A stretch of DNA of 14,359 bases. Source: Eubacterium sp. GTDB lineage: Bacteria > Bacillota > Clostridia > Lachnospirales > Lachnospiraceae. Under the pieces are notes generated by a model. The model was not told the origin of the DNA and ran no database searches. It was given only the letters and a program-made list of their open reading frames with translations. The stretch spans positions 1 through 14,359 of the forward strand of contig JAILSA010000099.1 in the NCBI GenBank assembly GCA_024697885.1. The letters are read 5' to 3'. The position numbers and the translations under genes are program-made. This document shows positions 6,155 to 13,187 of the stretch, piece by piece; the first letter of the stretch is position 1; every line of letters starts with the position of its first letter.

Positions 6155-6198
6155 TCATATCCAATATTATACCATATTAGGTACAATATTGGATATGA
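6155..6198. repeat. Long perfect inverted repeat between fliD and fliS
   Basis: TCATATCCAATATT (6155-6168) and its exact complement (6185-6198) form 14 perfect pairs. Four more pairs plus one G-T (seen on the minus strand) extend the stem to about 19 bp around a 6-base loop. On the minus (mRNA) strand it is not followed by a T-run, so it is not a typical terminator for fliD. On the plus strand TTTTT does follow. TATAAT occurs within it on the minus strand (6170-6165), without a convincing -35. Likely an mRNA processing or stability element, or an operator. Confidence 0.6.
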
Positions 6199-6217
6199 TT
6201 TTTACATTAAAAATTAA

Positions 6218-8494
6218 TTAACTTCCTAGGAGTCCTCCCAAAGAACTCTGCTGGGCCTGAAGCTTGGCCATGGCTGTCTCCATTGCGGTAAACTTGGCAT
6301 AATAGGCATCTTCCATACTTGCCAGCTTATCCTCCCAATCACTGATCTCTGACTTGTAATTCTTAAGGTCACTGGTGATCTTCTTGTCATTGTAGAAGGT
6401 CATAGCACTGCTGACGGAAGATGATTTCATCTTGTCTGACATTACGGTATTTAATTTACCAATTACACCAGTTAAGACATTAATTACAGCTTCCGGATCC
6501 TCTTCTAAGGCCGCTCTCAGTTTGTCAGTCTTGTCTGCGTATACCGCATCCGAAGAATCACCATAGATATGATACTGACCTGCATCTGTATAATCTGTAG
6601 ATGTCATAATTCCAAAGCTGGCTAAAGAATACTTCTTGCCGTCGTACTCTACCTGGGTCTGCATGGCTGATTTCATGGAGTTCATAATACTATTTAAGGT
6701 AGTATCTCCTCGAAGCAGAGAATTTTTGATCTTATCCTCCCAAAGTTTTACATCATCATCTGTCATTGCCTCTTTTTCCTCTTTGGTGAGAGGATTATAG
6801 TCTCTGGCAGACTCTGCATTGTAATCCGTATACATCTCCTTAATTACTGAGTTATACTCTGTAAAGAAGGTCTTGATGGAGTCATATACACTGTCAATAT
6901 CGTTGGTGACTGAGAAGGATACGGTCTCTCCCTTATCTGTAGTAGATGTCAAATCAATGCTGAGACCATTGGCCGATACGGTAGCTGTAGAGGAAGTAAG
7001 TTCTGCACCATTTAAAATGATTTTACTGTCCGAAGCTGCAATAAAAGCCATTCCGGATGGAATACTTGAGTTAGTTGAAGCATCTGTAGTTCCTCCATTC
7101 ACTGTTACATTTCCATCGCTGTCCACAGCCACATCTGCCAGTCCCAGAGAGGACAGGGTTCCCACAGATACAGAATCACTTCTGTCTTCCACGCTGGCAT
7201 AGGCACTGACCGCTGAAGCGATCTGAGCCTTTAGGCTATCTGCATCCTTGCCCTCTGTTCCCTCAAATCCTGAGACACTAGAGGCGTCTGTTGTACCATA
7301 GTACTTACTCAGAGCCTCACTAGAGAGGGCCTGAACCTCTGCATCTGAAACACCAGAATAAGCTGCCGCATCAATCTGACTCTGGACATCTTCGTTGTTA
7401 GCCACCTGGTCATTGACATAGGTGGTAGTGTCTGAATCTGCCTTAGCCTTATAAGCTGTCTCATAGGCTGCTATAGCCTGTTCCTGAATATACTCTTCTC
7501 TTGTCTGTTCTGGGTCTGTCAGGGCATCATAGGCATTGCCATACTCTGTGACCTTGTCTTCTGACACATAACCATATTCTGTGGATATACCAGAACTTGT
7601 GGCCTCATCTGTAAAATAATCTCCCTTAACAGACTCCATAGCTGCACTTAAATAACTGTCATAATTTTCCCCGTAGAGTTTTGCCTTTACATAGGTTGTG
7701 GCACGGGCCTCTGCCTTGGTGGCATCATCATCTGCCATAGCCTGGGCAATATCCTCCAGGGCATCGTTGTACTCGTCCGTGTCTGTACCTGATGTCCTAA
7801 GGGTCTCCATAGCTGCATCTACAATAGCCTTATGATCTGACGAGAGATTCGCGTATCCCACAGCCTCTTTCAAAGCAGTTGATGCCTCTAATTCGCTGCT
7901 TGATACTGCTCCTGTGGAGATAGAAAAGGCATTGTCTAGTCCTGTCTCCTTGCCGCTGATAAAAAATCTTTTCTGCGTCGTATCGTAGTTGGCATTTAGG
8001 CCTGCATCCTTCAAAGCATCTACAAAGTCCTGAATAGTCGAGTCTGATGTTACTGTAAATGTCTTTGTTTTTCCTTCGGCGTCAATGGTTATTTCCTTAT
8101 TCAGAAGGTTAGCATCAATATCTGTCAGCTTCTCACTGGTGGAAGTGGCAGATATCTTCGCTCCCGTCAAATACTGTGCTGTAGCAATATTCTTAACCTC
8201 CATGGTATAACTACCATTGGCTGCACTTGTACTTGCCTTAACGCTAGCAACGCTCTCGTCTGAAATGGTGGCCTTCTTGGTCATGTAGCTCGACTGAAGA
8301 CGCATCTTGCTGGTCTGTTCGTTATAGAGTTTATACAACTTAGAATTCAAGTCTTTCCACTTGGTCTCTTTCCATTCCAACTTGGTCTTGGCGTTCTCAA
8401 CTTTTGTCTTTTTCAGACTCTGAGCTGACATCAATGCGCCTACAATGGACTCCGTGTCCAGACCGGACGACAAACCACTCATTCGAATTCCCAT
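6218..8494 (-). CDS. fliD: Filament cap protein FliD with large insert
   Basis: FliD caps the filament tip and folds incoming flagellin. The N-terminal region is typical (MGIRMSGLSSGLDTESIVGA, then a heptad-like helix to about 65). The C-terminal FliD_C region runs about 485-745 and ends in a helical coiled-coil-like segment. At 758 residues it is well above the usual 450-550. The excess is one block of about 240 residues (about 205-447) between FFISGKETG and LSSLGLADV. It is acidic, rich in Ala, Asp, Glu, Ser, Thr and Tyr, and predicted helical by eye. It falls in the exposed D2/D3 part of the cap, so the D0-D1 core should be intact. No cysteines. Start set by GGAGG 7 nt upstream. Follows flaG by 61 bp with no terminator, so it is in the sigma-28 operon. 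Confidence 0.95.
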   Translation of the reverse strand: MGIRMSGLSSGLDTESIVGALMSAQSLKKTKVENAKTKLEWKETKWKDLNSKLYKLYNEQTSKMRLQSSYMTKKATISDESVASVKASTSAANGSYTMEVKNIATAQYLTGAKISATSTSEKLTDIDANLLNKEITIDAEGKTKTFTVTSDSTIQDFVDALKDAGLNANYDTTQKRFFISGKETGLDNAFSISTGAVSSSELEASTALKEAVGYANLSSDHKAIVDAAMETLRTSGTDTDEYNDALEDIAQAMADDDATKAEARATTYVKAKLYGENYDSYLSAAMESVKGDYFTDEATSSGISTEYGYVSEDKVTEYGNAYDALTDPEQTREEYIQEQAIAAYETAYKAKADSDTTTYVNDQVANNEDVQSQIDAAAYSGVSDAEVQALSSEALSKYYGTTDASSVSGFEGTEGKDADSLKAQIASAVSAYASVEDRSDSVSVGTLSSLGLADVAVDSDGNVTVNGGTTDASTNSSIPSGMAFIAASDSKIILNGAELTSSTATVSANGLSIDLTSTTDKGETVSFSVTNDIDSVYDSIKTFFTEYNSVIKEMYTDYNAESARDYNPLTKEEKEAMTDDDVKLWEDKIKNSLLRGDTTLNSIMNSMKSAMQTQVEYDGKKYSLASFGIMTSTDYTDAGQYHIYGDSSDAVYADKTDKLRAALEEDPEAVINVLTGVIGKLNTVMSDKMKSSSVSSAMTFYNDKKITSDLKNYKSEISDWEDKLASMEDAYYAKFTAMETAMAKLQAQQSSLGGLLGS

Positions 8495-8555
8495 ATTCAG
8501 TCCTCCGTTTCTTTTTTTACTGACGAAACACCTCCCTGTGCTCCGCGTTTATAAG

Positions 8556-8978
8556 TTACCTCTTCTCGTCCACTAGGATTCCAGCCATCTCCCACATCTT
8601 CTGTAACATATCAAGTGACTTCTCTGGTGGAATCTCGCGAATTACCTTCTTGGTCTCCTCATCAATTACCTTGATGGAAACCCTGTTGGTCTCCTTGTGA
8701 TAGGAATATTCGCAGCGAGTCTTCTCCATCTTGCGGTTGGCTGAGGAAACCGCATCATTAATGCTGGATTCACTCACCTGCCGATCCTTCGGGTCCTTTG
8801 GTTCCTTTGGATCCTTGTCCTTAGCGGAGGTGTCTTTTCCTTTTCCTTCTACCTTATTTACCTTAGGCGCTTCTGACACCTTGGCAACTTCTGGAGCGAC
8901 AACCTCTGCTATTTTTGTAGCCTCTGCACTCGAGCCTCCATAGCTACTGCCTACACTACCTACTTTCTCCATATCCAT
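8556..8978 (-). CDS. flaG: FlaG family protein
   Basis: The C-terminal half is classic FlaG: YSYHKETNRVSIKVIDEE, then KKVIREIPPEKSLDM, ending WEMAGILVDEKR. FlaG affects filament length and stability; its biochemical role is poorly defined. The N-terminal 70 residues are low-complexity, with a Lys/Asp/Pro-rich spacer encoded by short tandem repeats. Three in-frame ATGs lie close together (8984, 8978, 8972). The Shine-Dalgarno GGAGG is only 3 nt before the first but 9 nt before the second, so 8978 is preferred (140 residues; 142 if 8984 is used). First gene of the sigma-28 operon flaG-fliD-fliS-chaperone, the position it has in Bacillus (yvyC). Confidence 0.92.
   Translation of the reverse strand: MDMEKVGSVGSSYGGSSAEATKIAEVVAPEVAKVSEAPKVNKVEGKGKDTSAKDKDPKEPKDPKDRQVSESSINDAVSSANRKMEKTRCEYSYHKETNRVSIKVIDEETKKVIREIPPEKSLDMLQKMWEMAGILVDEKR
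8785..8811. repeat. Three 9-bp imperfect tandem repeats inside flaG
   Basis: Units at 8785-8793, 8794-8802 and 8803-8811 share TCCTTYGG and encode the KDP/KEP/KDP spacer. The unit length is a multiple of three, so copy-number change would keep the frame. Confidence 0.7.
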
Positions 8979-9054
8979 ATTCATACACCTCCATGTGGAA
9001 ATATTATTAAAACGGGTACACCCTCTAAAAGTGAATACACCTTATCTATTTCCT

Positions 9055-9081
9055 TTATCGGCAAAAAAGGAGGGATACTTA
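9055..9081 (-). promoter_or_regulatory. Sigma-28 promoter of flaG-fliD-fliS operon
   Basis: Minus strand: -35 TAAG (9081-9078), 15-nt spacer, -10 GCCGATAA (9062-9055), a perfect match to the sigma-28 -10. The -35 lies in the loop of the csrA terminator and the spacer is its 3' arm plus T-tract. The predicted start near 9047 gives a leader of about 65 nt. Confidence 0.85.
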
Positions 9082-9092
9082 ATACCCCTCCT
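9063..9092 (-). terminator. Intrinsic terminator after csrA
   Basis: Minus-strand stem AGGAGGGGTA (9092-9083) with TATCCCTCCT (9077-9068), one G-T pair, 5-base loop, then TTTTT (9067-9063). It starts 8 nt after the csrA stop. Closes the flgK-flgL-fliW-csrA unit. Confidence 0.93.
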
Positions 9093-9100
9093 AAAAAATT

Positions 9101-9325
9101 CTACAAATTATTCATAAAATCTGAAAGCGATGCAGGATTTGTTCCACTGGCCGCCTCGGTATTGGATTCCTGAATCTGCTTGTAAATCTCCTTGCGGTAA
9201 ACAGGAACTGACTTAGGTGCGTTGATACCAACCTTAACCTGGTCTCCCTTTACCTCAAGAATGGTAATCTCTATATCATCGTTGATGATAATGGATTCAT
9301 TCACTTTTCTCGCTAATGCTAACAT
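9101..9325 (-). CDS. csrA: Translational regulator CsrA
   Basis: 74 residues, the length of Firmicute CsrA. It begins [20 protein letters not shown] and continues [18 protein letters not shown] and [11 protein letters not shown]. The RNA-contact residues R6 and R44 are present. So is Asn55, which I recall as needed for FliW sensitivity in Bacillus subtilis CsrA. The protein forms a domain-swapped dimer that binds two GGA sites and blocks ribosome access to flagellin mRNA. The ATG is 3 nt after the fliW stop; its Shine-Dalgarno AGGGAGG (9340-9334) lies inside the end of fliW, so the two are probably translationally coupled. Likely targets here are the two flagellin leaders, and possibly the GGA-rich flaG, fliD and fliS ribosome sites. 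Confidence 0.97.
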   Translation of the reverse strand: MLALARKVNESIIINDDIEITILEVKGDQVKVGINAPKSVPVYRKEIYKQIQESNTEAASGTNPASLSDFMNNL

Positions 9326-9328
9326 AAC

Positions 9329-9781
9329 TTACGCCTCCCTCTTTTTGTTGAGGACATCGTAAACTTTGTATTTCACTTCATAGTCCTTGTTTTCAACCGC
9401 CACCTGCACACCCTTGCGAGTGTCGGAATTGATGATCAAAGGTGCCTTTAAATTCACTGACATATTTTCAAGTTCCTGTGGAACTGTCATGGTCAAAAGA
9501 ACAACTAAGTTCTCCTCTGTTAAATCCCCTAGATCTGACAAGAGTTCATCCTCAACTACTGGATTGTAGTCTTCCTTTACTAACCAAGGCTTAATCACTG
9601 GAATAGCAAGAGCTGGCTCGTCTACTGACTGGAACCAGGAAATATTGGCCTCTTCCTTATCACTATCATATAAAATAGTGAATCTCTTGTACTGATTCAA
9701 GCCGATCAATCCGCGGTCAAAAGTTACGATTTTTTCCTCTGGAAGATCTACTTCCCCAAAATATTTTGTCTTTACTAACAT
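9329..9781 (-). CDS. fliW: Flagellar assembly factor FliW (CsrA antagonist)
   Basis: 150 residues, standard length. The FliW pattern is visible: KYFGEVDLPEEKIVTFDRGLIG near the N-terminus, then ISWFQSVDEPALAIPV around 47-62, and LVVLLTMTVP near 92-101 followed by the conserved LKAPLIIN segment. FliW binds CsrA and releases flagellin mRNA; when flagellin accumulates, FliW binds flagellin instead and CsrA represses. Stoichiometric pairing with csrA is kept by the 3-nt gap. Start set by AGGAGA 7 nt upstream. In Bacillus yviE sits between flgL and fliW; here it is absent. Confidence 0.96.
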   Translation of the reverse strand: MLVKTKYFGEVDLPEEKIVTFDRGLIGLNQYKRFTILYDSDKEEANISWFQSVDEPALAIPVIKPWLVKEDYNPVVEDELLSDLGDLTEENLVVLLTMTVPQELENMSVNLKAPLIINSDTRKGVQVAVENKDYEVKYKVYDVLNKKREA

Positions 9782-9801
9782 GTACTCATCTCCTTTTGTC
9801 T

Positions 9802-9831
9802 ATTATAGCATATCTATTATATGAAATCCAA
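9802..9831 (-). promoter_or_regulatory. Possible vegetative promoter for fliW-csrA
   Basis: Minus strand: an extended -10, TGC TATAAT (9810-9802), lies between the flgL stop and fliW. TTGGAT (9831-9826) is a weak -35 at 18-nt spacing inside the end of flgL. The predicted start would leave a leader of only about 15 nt. Tentative: AT-rich intergenic DNA gives such matches by chance. Confidence 0.35.
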
Positions 9832-11304
9832 CAAAGATTGGCCCAAAATTTTGGAGGTAGCATTCAGTGTTGCCTGATACAAAAGATTGGCCTCTGTAAA
9901 GCCTATATAGGCCTCCCCTAGGTCTGCATCCTCGTTCTGACTCTTGGCATCATCTGTGTCTATTCTCTGCTCCTCAAGCTTACTCTGAGTCATTAACATA
10001 CGGTTGTATCTAGAACCGTGATTTGCCATAGCCACATTCAGGGTGTTTTTTTGATTTTGCATGGTAGTTATGGCTGAACTCAGGGACTTTTGAAGCACCG
10101 AATTCTGAAGCTGGATTTCTGTACTAATCTGTTCCTCTAATTCCTTTAAATTGGCAAGGGTCTCTGTATCACCCTGGTCGCAGTCACTAATTCTCTTCTG
10201 AACTGCTTCAAGATTTCTCTCCATAATATTTAGGTCATTGCAGACATTGGAAATCTCGTCTACATGACGGTATATGGAGGTATCAAAGGCATTACATGCC
10301 TGGGTATTTACTGTCAGAGTCTGGCCAAAGTTAATCTGATACTTAATGGTCTGCTCATCCGCATTGCTGTACTTGATTTCTTTTCCTGTAGTATTGTCCT
10401 TGGCAACGCAGTCGAAGTAGTGTTCCGGACGGATTTCTCCGTTTTCAAACTCAGTCTTTTGGTAGTTGACACTGAGACCCGAGCCAGCGCGAATGCTGTC
10501 ATAGATTCCATCTCCAAAAACGATTTCTCCTGTCTCTGGAACGAAGAAAATCTCATCATCTCCCGGATTCAGGTGTTCATTGAGGTTGGCATCATCCTCG
10601 ATTTTCTTGGTGATTGCCTCCACTGTCACCTCGTTTCCATCGGCATCGGTGTAGGTCACAGACATAGTCTGGTCATCATCGCAATTGTCATAGGAAACCA
10701 AGGCCCTGTGAGTAGTATTAAACCTGGAGGCCTCCGATGCGTAATCCTGGGCACTCTTGCTGTCGTCAAAGCTTGGCTCACCGTATACATATTCATATTT
10801 GTTGATATGATTAATGTCAATTTCTTCTGTAATATTGTAGGTCACATTGGTCTGGGTATTCTCAAACAGGAGAGGAACATCTGTCCTGTATCCTGTAAAG
10901 AGATATCTTCCTGCATAATCCTGATTGGCATCCTGTTCAAAAATATAGGCCGCACTCTCTCTCAGCTGCAAAACCAGATTTTCTCTGTCCTCTGCATTGA
11001 CCGTTCCTGTAGCCGCCTGAGTACAGATGGTAATCATCTCATCCAGTCTTCCATCTACATCCTTCATTACCGTCTCTGTGGCATCCATCCAGGAAATAGC
11101 GTCGTCAATATTGCTGAGATACTGGTCAATCTCGCTAAGAGTGGTCCTGTACTTAAGGGCACGAACTGCGATGGTAGGATCATCCGAAGGTCGCTGGATT
11201 TTTTTCTGAGTATTGTACTCCTGGAGATGCTTATTATAAGTAACCTTATTCTTTTGCATATTCATCATGGAGTTGTTTCTCATCATGTTATTGGTAACTC
11301 GCAT
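9817..11304 (-). CDS. flgL: Hook-filament junction protein FlgL (HAP3), enlarged
   Basis: Second junction protein between hook and filament. It starts MRVTNNMM as FlgL proteins do and carries IQRPSDDPTIAVRAL near residue 37. The C-terminal DLGEAYIGFTEANLLYQATL and GQSLLDFI correspond to the flagellin-like D0. About 495 residues against about 300 in enterics. The extra length is a central domain at about 150-370, containing DDEIFFVPETGEIVFGDG. An upstream ATG at 11310 is only 2 nt from GGAGG, so the ATG 6 nt further on (8-nt spacing) is the better start. Six cysteines, unusual for a secreted axial protein. It lies 19 nt after the second flgK. Family certain; the role of the central domain is unknown. 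Confidence 0.95.
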   Translation of the reverse strand: MRVTNNMMRNNSMMNMQKNKVTYNKHLQEYNTQKKIQRPSDDPTIAVRALKYRTTLSEIDQYLSNIDDAISWMDATETVMKDVDGRLDEMITICTQAATGTVNAEDRENLVLQLRESAAYIFEQDANQDYAGRYLFTGYRTDVPLLFENTQTNVTYNITEEIDINHINKYEYVYGEPSFDDSKSAQDYASEASRFNTTHRALVSYDNCDDDQTMSVTYTDADGNEVTVEAITKKIEDDANLNEHLNPGDDEIFFVPETGEIVFGDGIYDSIRAGSGLSVNYQKTEFENGEIRPEHYFDCVAKDNTTGKEIKYSNADEQTIKYQINFGQTLTVNTQACNAFDTSIYRHVDEISNVCNDLNIMERNLEAVQKRISDCDQGDTETLANLKELEEQISTEIQLQNSVLQKSLSSAITTMQNQKNTLNVAMANHGSRYNRMLMTQSKLEEQRIDTDDAKSQNEDADLGEAYIGFTEANLLYQATLNATSKILGQSLLDFI

Positions 11305-11323
11305 ACGCATTACCTCCTGGCTT

Positions 11324-13183
11324 TTATATCATCTGGTTAATTAACTTATCCAACAATTCATTCATTACGGAGAGGACCTTGTACTGGTTCTGGAGCATGC
11401 TCTGGAAGGTGATCAAGTCCTGTCCCTCTTCGTCCTCATCTACACCGGACACGGATTTGCGATTGGTGTCAATGGCATAGAGGAGGTTTTTCTGGCTCAG
11501 CGACAAGGTCTCCGCCTTGCCGGCATTTACTCCCAAGGAAGATGTCAGGGACTGAAGGAAGGTATCTGGCTCTCCGTGTACAAACATGTTGCCATCGTCC
11601 TTGAGCTTGGTCAGCCGCAAGACATTTTCTCCATTATCATTTCCCACATTGGCCCCGTTCTCTCCGGTGGCCTTGCAGGCGATTTTGTTAGGATCATCCA
11701 TAATCTCTTTGGTGACCCCTATATTAAGTGCTGTCATATAATAGTAGGAACCGGTGTAATTGCCGTCTGAATCCGGATCTCCTACCAGGGAGGTAAAACT
11801 GGCATCTATGCCATCTACGCTCTCCTTAAATATGTAATTCTGACCTGTTCCAGGAATGGTGGCATTGAAAAAGTCCAATCCCGCCTCATCGTTTAGGTCC
11901 AAGCCCTCCTTGTGAATTCTGTTAAACTCCTGGGCATAGGTTCTGGCAAATTCATTGAGCTGGGCCATATAATACGGGATACCCTTGGCACCTACTGAAT
12001 TTCCCACATAGGCTGTATATCCCTTTTCTACTGCTATGTCTAAGAGCTCCTCGTTAGGATCTTGAAGTTCAAACTCATAGGTGTAATTGCCATCGGCGTC
12101 TACATTGGCAGTAAAGGTCTTGTATCTGTACAACCTGTTGTTAATATTTATTTCGCCATCAAAGGCTGGAATATTTAGGGTTAAAAGATCATTGCAGTTG
12201 GCATTTTCCACAGTCAAAATCTTGGTGGACTTGTCATAACCTGTAATGCCTCCCTGCAAGATGCTTCCATTATTTCCATCTCTCATTTCAAAGAGGGCCT
12301 GAAGTTTTCCCCCAAGGCCTGCGGAATAACTGGAGAATCTAGATCCGTCGGACCACATTACATCATAACAGCCCTCCACATCATTGATGTTGCTAAAGGT
12401 CTCCTTCTGGGTCAAAACAATTTCATTGGAATTGTAGGTATCCACCAAAAGGTGTCCGTTGATATATACACAGTACTGGGTTTCTCCCACACCGTCTGCT
12501 GCCTCTTTTTCCACAGTCTCCACTCCCACGAACTGGGACAACTCATCGATCAAAAGGCTTCTGGCATCTCGCAAATCGTTGGCCGTATTGCCATAGGACT
12601 CGATGGTATTAATTTGTCGGTTGAGGGAAACAATTTTAGATGCATAAGAATTGACCTGATCCACTGTGGTCTTGATTTCCACATTGGCCTCCGCCTGGAG
12701 TTCCTGCAATTTTTGAGCAATATCATTGAGGTATTCCGTAAAAGTCTGAGCCGTGGTCACCGCCTGGGTGCGGGTCGTATCATTGTCCGGATTACCTACC
12801 AGATTGCTGAGGACATCGCAAAAATTGTCGAAGGCATCCGTCGCATTGGAGCCGTCCTCGTTGGTCACATCTCCGCAGATAAAATCCTGGATGGAATACA
12901 GATAATACCTCTCCGTGTCATATTTACTATAGGAAGACTGTGTGGACTGATACTTGCTGTCATAGTACTCGTTGCGAGTCCTGTAAATATCTGTCACAGT
13001 CACACCAAAACCCTGGACTAGGAGAGCAGACTTGTTACCTACCATGGACTGGATGCTGGCAGTCTGCTTGGAGTAACCCTCCGTCTCCACATTGGCAATA
13101 TTGTGCGCCGTGGTCTGGATGGCTTGGTTGTAGGTCATCATACCTGATTTTGCAATTTCAAGACTTCCAAATGTTGATGCCAT
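11324..13183 (-). CDS. flgK: Second FlgK-like hook-associated protein (HAP1), divergent C-terminus
   Basis: 619 residues. The N-terminus is textbook FlgK: MASTFGSLEIAKSGMMTY, then AHNIANVETEGYSKQ around 27-41. The middle has the conserved LRDARSLLIDELSQ. The C-terminal D0 is altered: it keeps DLITFQ and ELLDKLINQM but lacks the YDASAR block seen in the neighbouring copy, having LQNQYKV instead. The ATG lies 4 nt after the upstream flgK stop, and AGGAGG is inside that gene's last codons, so translation is coupled. Six cysteines. It may be a paralogue forming a mixed or alternative junction with FlgL. A real FlgK-family protein; whether it replaces, accompanies or regulates the first FlgK is not visible. 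Confidence 0.93.
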   Translation of the reverse strand: MASTFGSLEIAKSGMMTYNQAIQTTAHNIANVETEGYSKQTASIQSMVGNKSALLVQGFGVTVTDIYRTRNEYYDSKYQSTQSSYSKYDTERYYLYSIQDFICGDVTNEDGSNATDAFDNFCDVLSNLVGNPDNDTTRTQAVTTAQTFTEYLNDIAQKLQELQAEANVEIKTTVDQVNSYASKIVSLNRQINTIESYGNTANDLRDARSLLIDELSQFVGVETVEKEAADGVGETQYCVYINGHLLVDTYNSNEIVLTQKETFSNINDVEGCYDVMWSDGSRFSSYSAGLGGKLQALFEMRDGNNGSILQGGITGYDKSTKILTVENANCNDLLTLNIPAFDGEININNRLYRYKTFTANVDADGNYTYEFELQDPNEELLDIAVEKGYTAYVGNSVGAKGIPYYMAQLNEFARTYAQEFNRIHKEGLDLNDEAGLDFFNATIPGTGQNYIFKESVDGIDASFTSLVGDPDSDGNYTGSYYYMTALNIGVTKEIMDDPNKIACKATGENGANVGNDNGENVLRLTKLKDDGNMFVHGEPDTFLQSLTSSLGVNAGKAETLSLSQKNLLYAIDTNRKSVSGVDEDEEGQDLITFQSMLQNQYKVLSVMNELLDKLINQMI

Positions 13184-13187
13184 AAAA

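Noticed and set aside
6155..6203. The fliD-fliS hairpin as a plus-strand terminator (it is followed by TTTTT on that strand).
   Set aside because: There is no plus-strand gene upstream of it for several kilobases, so a terminator role there is unlikely; it is kept as an unexplained hairpin.
10264..11340. A 358-codon open frame on the plus strand, antisense to flgL.
   Set aside because: It lies wholly opposite a well-supported FlgL gene, its translation resembles no family, and its length follows from the codon use of flgL.
12452..13021. A 189-codon plus-strand open frame opposite the second flgK.
   Set aside because: Antisense shadow of a clear FlgK-family gene; no family resemblance and no supporting promoter.
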